64,000 nt of DNA from Pseudomonas oryzagri (GCF_020831405.1 NZ_JAJHPU010000008.1:124001-188000); one strand, 5' to 3'; counted from the first letter of the stretch, positions 1-9,232 are shown. The notes: generated by a model from the letters alone, not told the origin. Numbers and translations are program-made.

Positions 1-528
1 TTCCTGCCGGGCATCCTCTCGCGCTTCGCGCAGAGCCACCCGCTGGTCCAGGTCGAGGTGCACTGCGAGCCGTCGACCCAGCTGCTGCAGCGCCAGGACC
101 TCGACTTCAGCATCGTCACCCGCCAGCCGGGCAGCGAGATCGGCCAGCTGCTGCGCCAGGAGCGTTTCGTCTGGGCCGAGGCGCGCGGCTACAGCCCGCA
201 CGAGCAGACGCCGATGCCGCTGGCGATGTTCAACAGCGACTGCTTCTGCCGCGCCTGGGCGTGCAACGCCCTGGACGCCATCGGCCGCCCCTACCGGATC
301 GCCTACACCAGCCCCAGCCTGTCGGCGATCATGGCGGTGGTCAGCGCAGGCCTCGCCGTCACCGCCCAGTTGCAAAGCATCATCACCCCGGACCTGCGCA
401 TCCTCGGCGAGGCCGAGGAGCTGCCGGCGCTGCCCGCCACCAGCATCGTGCTGCTGCGCCGGCCGGGCTCGGAGTCGCCCGTCACCGACACGCTCGCCGA
501 ACACATCGTCGAGGGCTTCAGGCTTTGA
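1..528 (+). CDS. LysR-type regulator, C-terminal part (5' end outside window)
   Basis: The frame is open from base 1 to a TGA at 526-528 and encodes about 175 residues of a LysR substrate-binding domain. No helix-turn-helix is visible because the start lies upstream of the window. Typical features are the LPGIL opening of the effector domain, the DFSIVTR strand and the SAIMAVVSAGLAVTA segment that usually forms part of the co-inducer cleft. The gene converges on the TauE-type exporter and overlaps its 3' end by 11 bases. The effector cannot be inferred. An internal GTG at 58 is not a credible start, as it would leave half a domain. Confidence 0.85.
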   Translation, partial: FLPGILSRFAQSHPLVQVEVHCEPSTQLLQRQDLDFSIVTRQPGSEIGQLLRQERFVWAEARGYSPHEQTPMPLAMFNSDCFCRAWACNALDAIGRPYRIAYTSPSLSAIMAVVSAGLAVTAQLQSIITPDLRILGEAEELPALPATSIVLLRRPGSESPVTDTLAEHIVEGFRL

Positions 529-1273
529 CGCCGAGCAGCGCGGCGCACAGCAGCAGGAACAGGCTGAACAGCCCGCGCAGCAGCGGCTGCGGCAGGGCAT
601 GGGCCAGTTTCACCCCCCAGCCGATACTGAGCAGGCCGCCGATGGCCAGCGGGATGCCGGTCGCCCAGTCGACCTGGCCGTGAATGCCGTAGGTCGCCAG
701 CGCCACCGCCGTGCTCGGCGCTGCCAGCGCCAGTGCCAGGCCCTGCGCCACCACCTGACTGACGCCGAACGCCAGGGTCAGCACCGGCGTGGCCACCACC
801 GCGCCACCGACGCCGAACAGGCCGCCGACCAGCCCGGAGCCGCTGCCGAGCATGCCCAGCCAGGGCCAGGGACGGTTCAGGACAGGGCTGCCCGCCCCGG
901 CGCGCAAGTACACCTGAGTCAGGTTCCAGGCCGCCAGCGCCAGCAGGAATGCGACGAAACCGCGGCGCATCGCCTCGGCATCCAGGCCCACCGCAATCCC
1001 GGCGCCCACCCAGGCGAGGCAGAACGAGGAAAAGCCGAGCAGCAGCGCATGCCGCCAATCGATGCGATTGCGCTGGTGGTAGCGACGCAGCGCGAGCAGC
1101 ACGTTGGGCACTACCATCACCAGCGCGGTCCCTTGGGCCAGTTGCTGGTCGAGGCCGAATAGCAGGCCGAGAGCGGGAATCGCCAGCAGGCCGCCGCCGA
1201 TGCCGAACAGACCACCGAGGGCGCCGAGCAGCAGGCCGAGGCCGATGTCGAGGAAAAACTGCAGCAGGGTCAT
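518..1273 (-). CDS. TauE/SafE (DUF81) family anion exporter
   Basis: This 251-residue protein is very hydrophobic, with about eight predicted transmembrane segments and the two internally repeated GGLFGIGGG / GGLFGVGGA motifs (near residues 20-28 and 148-156) that mark the TauE/SafE family. Members export sulfite, sulfoacetate or other small anions, although many are uncharacterised. The starting ATG is at 1271-1273. The LysR gene at 1375 is divergent and only 101 bases away, so it is a plausible regulator. Given the sulfonate and sulfone genes elsewhere in the window, sulfite export is an attractive but unproven role. Confidence 0.85.
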   Translation of the reverse strand: MTLLQFFLDIGLGLLLGALGGLFGIGGGLLAIPALGLLFGLDQQLAQGTALVMVVPNVLLALRRYHQRNRIDWRHALLLGFSSFCLAWVGAGIAVGLDAEAMRRGFVAFLLALAAWNLTQVYLRAGAGSPVLNRPWPWLGMLGSGSGLVGGLFGVGGAVVATPVLTLAFGVSQVVAQGLALALAAPSTAVALATYGIHGQVDWATGIPLAIGGLLSIGWGVKLAHALPQPLLRGLFSLFLLLCAALLGVKA

Positions 1274-1374
1274 GGCGCCTCCGGAAAAGATGGAGCCATG
1301 CTACGCAGGGGCTGCTGGGCGCGAAACGCAAAGCCATGCACAATGGCTGTGCTCATTTCGCAAAGCGAACACCC

Positions 1375-2328
1375 ATGAACGCCGATCCCCTCACCAGCCA
1401 GCTCGACCTGTTCCTCGACGTGCTGGCCTGCGGCAGCTTCTCCGCCGCCGCCCGCCGTCACCAGCTCACCCCCTCGGCGGTGGCGCGGCGCATCGACGCG
1501 CTGGAACAATCGCTGGGCAGCACCCTGGTCCAGCGCAGCACCCACGCGGTAAAGGCCACCCCGGCGGGCCTGGCGTTCGCCGAGCGCGCCCGGCGCATCC
1601 TCGACGAACTGCGCCTGGCCCGCGCCGAAGCGGTGTCCTTGAGCAGCGCGCCGGAGGGGCTGATCCGCATCGACGCCCCGGCTCCTTTCGGCCGCCGCCA
1701 CCTGGCGCCGGCCATCGCCGAGTTCCTGGTCGCCTATCCCGGTCTGGACGTGCAGCTGCGCCTGATCGACAGCTTCGTCGACCTGCAGGGCGAACACCTC
1801 GGCCAGGTCGACCTGGTGCTGCGCATCGGCCCGCTGGCCGACACGCGCCTGGTCGCCACACCGCTGGCGCCGATGCGGCGCGTCCTCTGCGCCAGCCCGG
1901 AGTATCTGAAGCGCCGCGGCACGCCCACCGATCCGCGCGAGCTCCCCGAGCACGACGGTCTCGACTGGGACGCCCTCGCCCCGCCCCATGCCTGGCGCTT
2001 CGAGATCGACGGACAGAGCCGGCTCATCCGCCCCGGCCGTCTGCGGATGACCGCCAACAATGCGGAAACCCTGCTGTTCGCCGCCCAGGCCGGGCTCGGC
2101 ATCGCCCATCTGCCGACCTGGCTGATCAGCGACTACCTGCTACGCGGCGAACTGATACCACTGTTCTGCGAGGGCGGCCTGCCGAAGGCCGAGCCGAGCG
2201 GCATCTACGCCCTGCGCCTGCCGCAACCCGCCGCGTCGCGCACCCGCCTCCTGCTGGAGTTCCTCAAGAACCGCTTCGGCCCACTGCCGCCCTGGGACCT
2301 GGCGCTGCAGGCCAGCTTCGGCAAATAG
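1375..2328 (+). CDS. LysR-type transcriptional regulator
   Basis: A full-length LysR protein of 317 residues. The N-terminal winged helix-turn-helix lies near residues 5-60 (LDLFLDVLACGSFSAAARRHQLTPSAVARR runs through it). The C-terminal substrate-binding domain starts near residue 90 and includes DAPAPFGRRHLAPAIAEFL. The start was placed at the ATG at 1375 because it begins directly before the HTH; the open frame extends upstream only as antisense of the divergent TauE-type gene. It is of the CrgA/DsdC-like subgroup by general look. It is likely autoregulated and acts on the divergent exporter through the 101-base intergenic region. Confidence 0.88.
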   Translation: MNADPLTSQLDLFLDVLACGSFSAAARRHQLTPSAVARRIDALEQSLGSTLVQRSTHAVKATPAGLAFAERARRILDELRLARAEAVSLSSAPEGLIRIDAPAPFGRRHLAPAIAEFLVAYPGLDVQLRLIDSFVDLQGEHLGQVDLVLRIGPLADTRLVATPLAPMRRVLCASPEYLKRRGTPTDPRELPEHDGLDWDALAPPHAWRFEIDGQSRLIRPGRLRMTANNAETLLFAAQAGLGIAHLPTWLISDYLLRGELIPLFCEGGLPKAEPSGIYALRLPQPAASRTRLLLEFLKNRFGPLPPWDLALQASFGK

Positions 2329-2345
2329 GCGCGCAGAAACGCAAA

Positions 2346-2366
2346 AGCCCGGCGCTAGGCCGGGCT
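2346..2366. terminator. bidirectional intrinsic terminator between LysR gene and efp
   Basis: The stem AGCCCGG(C)/(G)CCGGGCT closes a short loop. It is preceded by an A run on the plus strand, which becomes a T run after the stem on the minus strand. It sits between two convergent genes. Confidence 0.75.
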
Positions 2367-2386
2367 CTTGTATACACGCGTCAGAC

Positions 2387-2962
2387 TCAGGCTTGCGGAG
2401 CCTGGGTACGGCCCTTGTAGGAGCCGTCGCGGGTGTCGATTTCGATCCAGTCGTCGATGTTGACGAAATCGGCCACTTTGACTTCGGTGCCGTTGCGCAG
2501 CTTGGCCGGCTTCATCACCTTGCCGCTGGTGTCGCCACGGGCAGCGGTCTCGGTGTAGGTGACCTGACGCACGATGGTGGTCGGCAGGTCGACGGAGATC
2601 ACCTTGCCTTCGAAGAACACGGCTTCGCAGACGTCGGTCATGCCTTCTTCGATGAACGGCAGGACGCTTTCCAGATCTTCCGCACGCAGTTCATAGGAGT
2701 TGTACTCCGGATCCATGAACACGTAGTCCTCGCCGCTGATGTAGGACAGGGTCACTTCCTTGCGATCGAGGATGACCGGCTCCATCTTGTCGTCGGCCTT
2801 GTAAACGGTTTCGGTCTTGGAACCGTTGATCAGGTTGCGCAGCTTCATCTTGACGATGGCGCTGTTACGGCCGGACTTGGTGAATTCAGCTTTCTGAATC
2901 AGCCACGGCTGGCCGTCGATCAGGGCTACGCTGTTGGCCTTCATTTCTTGTGCGGTTTTCAT
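2387..2962 (-). CDS. efp: Elongation factor P (arginine type)
   Basis: A 191-residue EF-P that relieves ribosome stalling at polyproline stretches. The KOW-like domain I carries the loop KSGRN with arginine at position 32 instead of the lysine used by E. coli-type EF-P. Arg32 is the residue rhamnosylated by EarP in Pseudomonas. Domains II and III follow (for example [11 protein letters not shown], and the C-terminal signature [13 protein letters not shown]). The start is the ATG at 2960-2962; the upstream 15-codon extension has no family support. earP lies 46 bases upstream on the same strand, the usual pairing. Confidence 0.97.
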   Translation of the reverse strand: MKTAQEMKANSVALIDGQPWLIQKAEFTKSGRNSAIVKMKLRNLINGSKTETVYKADDKMEPVILDRKEVTLSYISGEDYVFMDPEYNSYELRAEDLESVLPFIEEGMTDVCEAVFFEGKVISVDLPTTIVRQVTYTETAARGDTSGKVMKPAKLRNGTEVKVADFVNIDDWIEIDTRDGSYKGRTQAPQA

Positions 2963-3008
2963 GCGAAATATCCGGATGTGACTGGAGGTACAAGATCTAA
3001 GCCGCACA

Positions 3009-4142
3009 TTATAGCGAACTCAGGTAAAACTGTTCCAGCGCCGCCGCAAGATCGGGTCGGGAGGCCTGCTCCGCGCACCAGAGTTCGGCATGCGCGCGCC
3101 ACTCCGCCCAGTGCGGCTGCAGCGTCTGCCATGCCGCGCCCATCCCTGCCCCGGCATTCCACGCCTGCCACAGCTGTCGCACCGCCAGGGCCGCCGACGG
3201 CGACAGCCCCTGCAGGTAGAGCGCCAGAAACGCCTCCAGCTTCTCCCAGTGGGCATCCTCCTGTTGCTGATAGATGTGCCAGAGCAACGGCCGCCCGGCC
3301 CACTGCGCGCGCATGAAGGAATCCTCGCCGCGCACCGCGTTGAAGTCGCAGCACCACAAGAGGCGGTCGTAGTCGTCCTGGGACACGAACGGCAGCACCT
3401 GCACCTGCAGATTGCCGCGCCGGGCGACGAAGCCCGGTTGCAGTTCATTCGCCTCGCCCAGCCACCGGCGCAGATCGCCGAGAATCCGTCCGCGCGGCAC
3501 CAGCAGACGGGTCGCCTGCGGATCGGCGGCCAGCGCATCCAGCCACTCGCCCAGGCCGGGATTCTCGTAGGCGAACAGCGAGATCAGCCGCTCCGCGCCC
3601 TGCACGGTGACGCCCAGGCCGGCGAGAAACGCCTGTCGCGCCGCCTCATCGGCCTGGAAGGCACGCCGCCGCGCCAGCAGGTCGCCCTCGCGCAGCACCC
3701 CGCCGGTACCGGCGACGAAGCCGGGAAAGAAGAAGTACTTCTGCAAGCCCTGCCCCTGCGGCGACGGCAGGCCATGGCAGCCGGCCACCCAGTCCTCGGC
3801 GCTGAGATACTCCAGGTTCAGCCACAAGGGCCGCTTCCCGGCGGCGCGCATGGCGGCGACCTGGGCTTCCGGCAGGGTGCAGCCGAAGGCTTCGATCACC
3901 ACGTCGGGCTGCGGCTGCGGCTGCCAATCCTTCGCCCAGTGGCAGACCTCCACGCCGGCCACCTGTTGACGCGCCAAGCCGGCATCGGCCTGGGGACAGA
4001 GCGCGACGAAGGCGGCCGGCTCGTCGACCCACAGGCGCACCCGATGGCCATATTCGGCCGCCAGCTGACGCGCCAGCCGCCAGGTCACCCCGATGTCGCC
4101 ATAGTTGTCCACCACGTTGCAGAAAATATCCCAGCTCGCCAT
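3009..4142 (-). CDS. earP: EF-P arginine rhamnosyltransferase EarP (DUF2331)
   Basis: A 377-residue EarP. It transfers rhamnose from dTDP-rhamnose to Arg32 of EF-P and is needed for EF-P function in this clade. The N-terminal motif [21 protein letters not shown] contains the conserved acidic residues (D12 and D16 in this numbering) of the GT-B active-site region. The C-terminal nucleotide-sugar half includes [21 protein letters not shown]. The start is the ATG at 4140-4142, immediately before MASWDIF. It lies directly upstream of efp and is probably co-transcribed with it. Confidence 0.96.
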   Translation of the reverse strand: MASWDIFCNVVDNYGDIGVTWRLARQLAAEYGHRVRLWVDEPAAFVALCPQADAGLARQQVAGVEVCHWAKDWQPQPQPDVVIEAFGCTLPEAQVAAMRAAGKRPLWLNLEYLSAEDWVAGCHGLPSPQGQGLQKYFFFPGFVAGTGGVLREGDLLARRRAFQADEAARQAFLAGLGVTVQGAERLISLFAYENPGLGEWLDALAADPQATRLLVPRGRILGDLRRWLGEANELQPGFVARRGNLQVQVLPFVSQDDYDRLLWCCDFNAVRGEDSFMRAQWAGRPLLWHIYQQQEDAHWEKLEAFLALYLQGLSPSAALAVRQLWQAWNAGAGMGAAWQTLQPHWAEWRAHAELWCAEQASRPDLAAALEQFYLSSL

Positions 4143-4302
4143 TTGCCCCTCCCCCTCGGCCGGAGCGCAGTCTAGCAGCAACCCCCTCACCCCCAATTCC
4201 ACCCTAAGCTAATGAAAAAATTGAAAAAACCTTTGCATTTCAAAAAGGCTTCGACTACATTGTGCGCCGTCGACAGGGCAACGCCCCAACGACGCGAAAT
4301 AT

Positions 4303-4392
4303 GGTGAGGTGTCCGAGCGGTTGAAGGAGCACGCCTGGAAAGTGTGTATACGGGAAACCGTATCGAGGGTTCGAATCCCTCCCTCACCGCCA
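4303..4392 (+). tRNA. tRNA-Ser (anticodon GGA)
   Basis: A class II tRNA of 90 bases including an encoded CCA. The acceptor arms GGTGAGG (4303-4309) and CCTCACC (4382-4388) pair fully. The anticodon stem CACGC/GTGTG encloses CTGGAAA, with GGA at 4337-4339. A long variable arm is present, and the T arm contains GGTTCGAATCC. It is followed by a strong terminator. Confidence 0.97.
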
Positions 4393-4401
4393 TATTTGAT
4401 A

Positions 4402-4430
4402 GCAAAAGCCCCGCAATGCGGGGCTTTTGC
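4402..4430 (+). terminator. intrinsic terminator after tRNA-Ser
   Basis: A 13-bp perfect stem, GCAAAAGCCCCGC / GCGGGGCTTTTGC, with a three-base loop, begins 10 bases after the tRNA. Confidence 0.88.
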
Positions 4431-4691
4431 GTTTCTGGGTATTTTGTTTCCACACTTGCTCGCACATCTGGACTGCGCGTGCCCCGCCCGCCAGACCACG
4501 ATACGGCTATGGTGGAAAGGTAGGCATACGAAGCAATGTCCTGCTGGAAGGATCTGAACCTCCTCCCTCTCTCCTGGCTACCCAGCAGCTCCAGGCCACT
4601 ACCAACAGCCCTGCATCGGGGCAGCCGGCAGATCGGGCTGATGGATCAAGAGCAGGCTCTTTGCTGCATCAGGCCCGGCATGGTTTGGTAA
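4431..4691. other. intergenic stretch without recognised content
   Basis: No open frame with coding character, RNA fold or repeat could be supported here. It may be decayed sequence upstream of the OprD remnant. Confidence 0.4.
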
Positions 4692-4931
4692 AGGCGCGCC
4701 GAGGGCTGGTCGGTCGGCGGCGATCCGCACAAGGACGCGGACTACGACGTGGCGAACCGCTCGGGCGACATCGGCGAGTGGGAACGCAACCTGCGCTTCG
4801 ACTACGTGGTGCAGAGCGGCGCCCTCAAGGGCCTCGGCCTTGCCTGGCTGAATGCCTCGCTGCGCCGCGACGTGACCACCACCATCGACGAAAACCGGTT
4901 GATCGTCAGCTACAGCCTGCCGCCACTCTAA
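4692..4931 (+). pseudogene. OprD-family outer-membrane porin, C-terminal remnant
   Basis: An open frame after a TAA at 4689 encodes about 79 residues that match the last strands of an OprD porin. The visible pieces are DPHKDADYDVANRSGD, EWERNLRFDYVVQSGALKGLG, and the terminal DENRLIVSYSLPPL with a hydrophobic C-terminal beta strand. A complete OprD is about 420 residues, so more than 80 percent is missing and no start or signal peptide is present. The stop overlaps the convergent SRPBCC gene. It is best read as a deletion scar. Confidence 0.75.
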
Positions 4932-5425
4932 CCCACCCCTTCGACGGCAGAGTCCTCTGCCGCCTGCCCTGCCTCAGGCTGCGTTCCAGCTGACGCCTCC
5001 GCGCGCGCCTTGAGGCTGTGGTTCATGGCATCGAAGCCTTGCCGCGTGTGGGTCAGCCTGCGGCGCAGCAGACCCACGAGCAGACCGCTGAAGGTTTCGG
5101 AATGCACCAGGCGCGTGGTTCCGTTGCCCCGTCGGAGCAGCTCGAAATGATGCTCGCCATCGAGCAGGCCCGGCACCAGCCAGTGGCCCCGCCAGCGCAT
5201 CGACTGGTCAGGGGCGACCTCCATCAGCCTGGGCGCGAAGCACATGTCGCCTTGCCCGGGAGACTGGATGCGGATGCGCAGTCTTTGCCCCGCGGCCACC
5301 TCCCCCTCGATCTGGCGAATGAAGGGGTTCCATGCCGGGTAGGATGCGAAGTCGGTGAGCACTCGCCAGATCTGCGCCGGCGTGGCGTGGATGTCGATCT
5401 GCGTGTGCAAGTGCAACAAACCCAT
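4928..5425 (-). CDS. SRPBCC (START-like) family protein
   Basis: A 165-residue protein of the polyketide cyclase/SRPBCC fold. It opens with the standard LHTQIDIHATPAQIWRVLTDFASYPAWNPFI stretch (first strand, helix and the YPxWNPF motif) and later has LLDGEHHFELLRRGNGTTRLVHSETFSG. Such proteins bind hydrophobic ligands; the ligand here is unknown. The last ~20 residues are low-complexity. It starts 27 bases after the HAD hydrolase gene ends, so the two are probably one transcript. Confidence 0.8.
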   Translation of the reverse strand: MGLLHLHTQIDIHATPAQIWRVLTDFASYPAWNPFIRQIEGEVAAGQRLRIRIQSPGQGDMCFAPRLMEVAPDQSMRWRGHWLVPGLLDGEHHFELLRRGNGTTRLVHSETFSGLLVGLLRRRLTHTRQGFDAMNHSLKARAEASAGTQPEAGQAAEDSAVEGVG

Positions 5426-5452
5426 AGCGATAACTCCCCCTTCTGGCCTGAA

Positions 5453-6148
5453 TCAAACCGTATTGCCGGCGATTCTTCTGAGATCAGGCACGCTGGCGAA
5501 CTCTTCCTCAGGCGCCAGCCTGCCAAGGGCTTCCCGGGTGCCATAACCCCAGGCGACTGCACCAAATGCGAGGCATGCGGATTTGGCCGCCTCGTGGTCG
5601 GTCGGCTGGTCGCCGATATAGATGGCTGCCGTGGAGGCTATTCCGGCTCGGCGCAGAACTCGGCGCAGGCGCGAGGCCTTGCCGAAGATGGAGGCTCCAC
5701 ATTCGAAATGGCTGAAATGCCGGCAGCTCGCACCGAGAACGCGGGCGATGTTTTCATGGGCATTGGACGACACCAGCGCGACAACGATCCCGCGCTCGGT
5801 CAGGTATGAAAGTGTCGTGTCCACCTCGTCGAAGAGCGGGATCTCCTCTATCCGTTCCCGCATCAGCGCCATGAAGCCCTGCGCCACCATTGGCAGTTTC
5901 CAGGAGGCTATGCCGAGGTGGCTCATGAGCTCGCGAGGGCTGCGCCCTCTGAGCATTTCGACTTCCTCCCGATCAACCCGCTTGAACGAATATCTGTCGG
6001 CCAGCGTGTCGATGATCGACACGAAGAACGGGAAGGAGTCGGCAAGCGTGCCATCGAAGTCGAAGATGGCGAGTTCGTACCCTGGAGCCGGGCCTTTTTG
6101 CGGTTTTGTCACGATTGTCTCTATTACCTTGAGGATTGCCCTGTGCAA
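5453..6148 (-). CDS. HAD-superfamily hydrolase (phosphoglycolate-phosphatase-like)
   Basis: A 231-residue HAD hydrolase. Motif I is AIFDFDGTLADS near residues 27-36 (nucleophile Asp and acid Asp). Motif II is VALVSSNAHENI. The C-terminal motif IYIGDQPTDHEAAKSA supplies the acidic Mg2+-binding residues. A helical cap between motifs I and II places it in the Gph/PGMB-like subclass I. The substrate is not predictable. It precedes the SRPBCC gene and probably forms an operon with it. Confidence 0.85.
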   Translation of the reverse strand: MHRAILKVIETIVTKPQKGPAPGYELAIFDFDGTLADSFPFFVSIIDTLADRYSFKRVDREEVEMLRGRSPRELMSHLGIASWKLPMVAQGFMALMRERIEEIPLFDEVDTTLSYLTERGIVVALVSSNAHENIARVLGASCRHFSHFECGASIFGKASRLRRVLRRAGIASTAAIYIGDQPTDHEAAKSACLAFGAVAWGYGTREALGRLAPEEEFASVPDLRRIAGNTV

Positions 6149-6259
6149 ACGGTACAGCGACTGGCTGCGCCGACCTGCAGTGCAGCCTGCCGTGTTCAGA
6201 CATGCGCAGGCTGCCGGCGCTGGCAGGTTCAGCGCAGCGCTATCGGAAGTTGCTCGCGG

Positions 6260-7303
6260 TCAGCTGGCGTGCGGCTGGGCGCAGCCCATCAGGGACGCCA
6301 CGGCTTTTTCCAGGAAGGCCAGGCTGCGGGCTTCGAGCCAGGTTCCCTCGGCGAGGCTGGGCTCCTGCTGCATGGCCTGGCGGATCTTGCGATGGGTATC
6401 CGGATCGCTGCCGGCATATCCGTGCAGCATGGCCAGCCAGCGCCCGGCCAGACGCTGACCGTCCTCGCCATCCGGCTCGGCGCCGGCATCGATGGCGCAG
6501 CGCAAGTCGATCAGCAATTGCGGCCAGCCCTTCATCTCCCGCGCATAGTGCTGCCGCATGAAGGCGAACTCACCGGCCGAGAGGTAGCGGGCGAACACGG
6601 CCAGCTTGCTCTCGGCAAAGGCCTCCAGCAGGAATGCAACCACGCTCGGGGCGACGCCCAGTTGCTCCTGGAACAGCGGCTCGCTGGCGTGCATGGCGTC
6701 CAGTCTGGCCAACCAGTCGGGATTCGCAGCGGTGTCGCGCTCGAGAGTTCGCATCCAGCGGCGGGCGAATTGCTGCGCGGCCTCGCTGGCTGGCGACGCT
6801 CCCGCCGCGTAGAGGAGGTTGGCCTCGCGGGCCAGTTCGGCCCATTCCGCCCGCAGGGTATCGTCTGCCCGGTAGAACGGCAGGTTGGCGAGTTCGTCTT
6901 GGGTAAAGTACTGCTCGTACATGGACATCAGCTCCAGTGTTTTCAGCCAGTCGTCCAGCTCCGGCTCCTCGCCCTCCGTGAGCCGGGCCTTGAGTTGGCT
7001 CAGCCGGTAGCGCAGTTGGATCTGTTGCGCGAGCAGCCGATCGATGGCCTTGATCTGACTGTCGATGAGGGGGGCGAGAGCGAAGTCCGGACGGTCGAGA
7101 GCCGCGCCGATGTCTGCCAGCGTCATGCCGAGCCCGCGCAGCGCCTGGATCTGGTGCAGGCGGGCGATGTCCTCGCGGTTGTAGAGGCGGTAGCCGGCTT
7201 CGGTGCGGGCCGAAGGACGGAGCAGTCCGATGTCGTCATAGTGATGGAGGGTACGAACGGTCAAACCCGTGCGCCTGGCCAGTTCACCTACTCGCAGCAA
7301 CAT
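6260..7303 (-). CDS. MerR-family regulator with C-terminal TipAS-like domain
   Basis: A 347-residue protein. A MerR winged HTH (VGELARRTGLTVRTLHHYDDIGLL, then EAGYRLYNREDIARL) occupies residues 3-70 and is followed by a long helical dimerisation segment. The remaining ~200 residues contain a TipAS-like ligand-binding domain (SMYEQYFTQDELA). TipA-type regulators sense bound small molecules. The ATG at 7301-7303 was chosen because an AGGAG lies about 8 bases upstream and MerR domains begin there; the frame stays open for 11 further codons. Confidence 0.88.
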   Translation of the reverse strand: MLLRVGELARRTGLTVRTLHHYDDIGLLRPSARTEAGYRLYNREDIARLHQIQALRGLGMTLADIGAALDRPDFALAPLIDSQIKAIDRLLAQQIQLRYRLSQLKARLTEGEEPELDDWLKTLELMSMYEQYFTQDELANLPFYRADDTLRAEWAELAREANLLYAAGASPASEAAQQFARRWMRTLERDTAANPDWLARLDAMHASEPLFQEQLGVAPSVVAFLLEAFAESKLAVFARYLSAGEFAFMRQHYAREMKGWPQLLIDLRCAIDAGAEPDGEDGQRLAGRWLAMLHGYAGSDPDTHRKIRQAMQQEPSLAEGTWLEARSLAFLEKAVASLMGCAQPHAS

Positions 7304-7453
7304 CTTCGAACTCCTGTTTCCTGGGGCGAGATCCATGCTGAGGCCTCACGTTGCGTGAGGATCAAGCCCCTGATCGTAACAGCAGGGGCAAGCCTGCCCA
7401 GAATCGGGCGACCGAGCGCAGCCGCCCCTCGGCGGCACGGCGGACGATGCCCG

Positions 7454-7618
7454 TCAGTCCTGCCGGGTGACTTCAAGCCTGCGGATGTCGAAGCCCTGAT
7501 GCGAAGGCCTGGTCAGCAGGTTCCGGTAGTCATCGGCTGCGATAACGGGTGTCCTGGCCAGTATCCACAGATATTCTTTTTCCGGCTCGCTCACGGCAAC
7601 CAGCTGGTAGTGCTCGTC
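7454..7618 (-). pseudogene. Lipocalin (Blc-like), C-terminal remnant
   Basis: About 54 residues that match the end of bacterial lipocalins: DEHYQLVAVSEPEKEYLWILARTP, then YRNLLTR and HQGFDIRRLEVTRQD. The N-terminal GxW motif and the first strands of the barrel are missing. Upstream sequence switches to a Mu-like phage head gene in another frame within about 30 bases. The junction looks like a phage-associated deletion that removed the rest of the lipocalin gene. Confidence 0.7.
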
Positions 7619-7647
7619 ACTGCATCCTCCCGGGCACGCGCCGAAAA

Positions 7648-8808
7648 TCACCCCGCTCCCCGCTCGACCAGGCGCTGCACATCGGCATCGCGGGCCGCGG
7701 CCGCGGCGCTCAGACGGCGCAGGCTGGTCATGTACAGCGCGCCGGCCAGGGTGCGGGCCTTGATCACCACCGCTCCGCCGCCGGGCAGCGGGCGGACCAG
7801 GGTCACCCGGCCCTTGCGGTTCTCGAGCAGCACGCCCTCGTGCAGGGCAGGCTGGACCCGCGCCCAGTTGTCCGGGCTGAGGTCGGCACGCCCGCTGGTG
7901 GCGCCGAGCACCACCACCTGCGACTTGAGGCCGCCGACGGCCGGCGCGCTGTCGGCCAGCCAGGCCAGCGGAAAGACCCCGCGCGGCGAGCGCAGCCAGT
8001 CGCTCAGCACCTCGCCCATGCGCCGGACGGTGATGCGCGCCAGGCCCGGGTGGCGGCGGTCGGCCTTCTGCCGCCGGGAGAGCGGCAGCGGCTGCATGGG
8101 CCCGGCCGCCCCCGGGTTGTAGGCCCAGCCGGGCTCGATGCCCTTGGGTATCCGCACCACCTCGCCGGTGCGCGGGTTGAGGTACTCCTCGGTGCCTTCG
8201 TCCGGCGCGGTCTCGCTGACCACGCCTTGGGCGCGCAGGCGTTCGGCTTCGAGCTCGCTGACCGCGCGCACATGGCACTTGCAGGCCCAGCCGTTGGGCG
8301 GGAAGTGGGTTTGCCACCAGGGATGGTCGACCGGCAGCAGACAGCCGGCCCAGCGCAGGTGATCGAGCCGGTGCTCGCGGGACGCCCCCAGCTCGTACAG
8401 CAGGTAGGGATGGGTGGCCTTGGTGCGCTGGATGCGCTGCCACTGGCCCGCCGCATGAGCAGTGCGCAGGTTGATGGTGTAGATGGTGCTCAGCCGGCGC
8501 GGGCTGCCCAGCTGCACTTCCTGGATGACGCCCTCCACCGGGTCGAACAGCTCCTGCCGACCCCACCACCCCATGCGCTCCAGCAGCGGCTGCAGCTCGC
8601 CCCTGAACTCGGCGAAGCTCTGGCCCTCGGCCAGCGCCTTGTCCACCTGCGCGCGAATGCCTTCGAGAATGTCCAGGCGCATGGCCTTGGCCACGGTGAA
8701 AACGCTGGCGTGCTCCGCCTGCCACACGTCGTGGTAGTCGAAGCTGATCTTGTAGGCCTTGGCGCGAAACCAGTCGAGCGCTTCCCTGGACACCGGCCCG
8801 CTGGTCAC
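7648..8808 (-). CDS. Mu-like phage head morphogenesis protein (gpF-type) with C-terminal nuclease-like domain
   Basis: About 386 residues from a GTG at 8806-8808. The N-terminal two thirds match the Mu F / SPP1 gp7 minor head protein family: WFRAKAYKISFDYHDVWQAEHASVFTVAKAM at the start, and the family block RWAGCLLPVDHPWWQTHFPPNGWACKCHV with clustered Cys/His. The last ~100 residues (QVVVLGATSGRADL... to ALYMTSLRRL) resemble the PBECR-type (Barnase-EndoU-ColicinE5/D-RelE-like) domain often fused to Mu F proteins. No other intact structural gene is present, so this is a prophage relic. The GTG overlaps the stop of the preceding mini-ORF. Confidence 0.75.
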   Translation of the reverse strand: MTSGPVSREALDWFRAKAYKISFDYHDVWQAEHASVFTVAKAMRLDILEGIRAQVDKALAEGQSFAEFRGELQPLLERMGWWGRQELFDPVEGVIQEVQLGSPRRLSTIYTINLRTAHAAGQWQRIQRTKATHPYLLYELGASREHRLDHLRWAGCLLPVDHPWWQTHFPPNGWACKCHVRAVSELEAERLRAQGVVSETAPDEGTEEYLNPRTGEVVRIPKGIEPGWAYNPGAAGPMQPLPLSRRQKADRRHPGLARITVRRMGEVLSDWLRSPRGVFPLAWLADSAPAVGGLKSQVVVLGATSGRADLSPDNWARVQPALHEGVLLENRKGRVTLVRPLPGGGAVVIKARTLAGALYMTSLRRLSAAAAARDADVQRLVERGAG

Positions 8809-8897
8809 GGGGTTACCCCGCCAGCGACATCGACCATACCGCAGGAGCGGAACACGGCGGGGCGGCCGTAGACGTCGAGGATTGGCGACTCGCTCAT
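8805..8897 (-). pseudogene. Collapsed Mu-like portal (DUF935/gp29-type) ORF
   Basis: A 30-codon ORF beginning ATG at 8895-8897 reads MSESPILDVYGRP and ends with a TGA that overlaps the GTG start of the head protein (GTGA). The first residues resemble the N-terminus of Mu gp29-like portal proteins. The overlap with gpF is where the portal C-terminus normally lies, so an internal deletion of roughly 500 codons is the simplest explanation. The fragment is too short for certainty. Confidence 0.5.
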
Positions 8898-9232
8898 TAC
8901 CAGAGCCCTCCCGCGCGCCCGCCGCGCGGCGAGGCGTCGTCACATGGTCGGGTTGGGGACGGTCCGGGGCACGGCTGCGTAGCCACGGGCCCCGACCTTC
9001 ATGCGGCTGCCAGTATAAGCCCGTACGCCTGCCACCGGGCGCGCCTGTCGCCGCCCCGGCTGGCCGGCAGCCCCACATCGGCGCAGCAGCGGTCGCGCCC
9101 AGCGTGCCGGGCGGCAAGGCCGATGTTTCAGCTTACCGCCCAACCCAGGCAAATCCCCCGCCCTCGCCTTTCCGGCGGTTAGCGGGGAACGCTGCGCCTC
9201 AAGCGCGCAACGTCACGCTCACGCCAGGACTT
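8898..9232. other. intergenic stretch without recognised gene
   Basis: About 335 bases between the prophage relic and the PLP enzyme. Short open frames on both strands lack ribosome-binding sites and family resemblance. No terminator or attachment-site duplication could be identified by eye. Confidence 0.4.
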
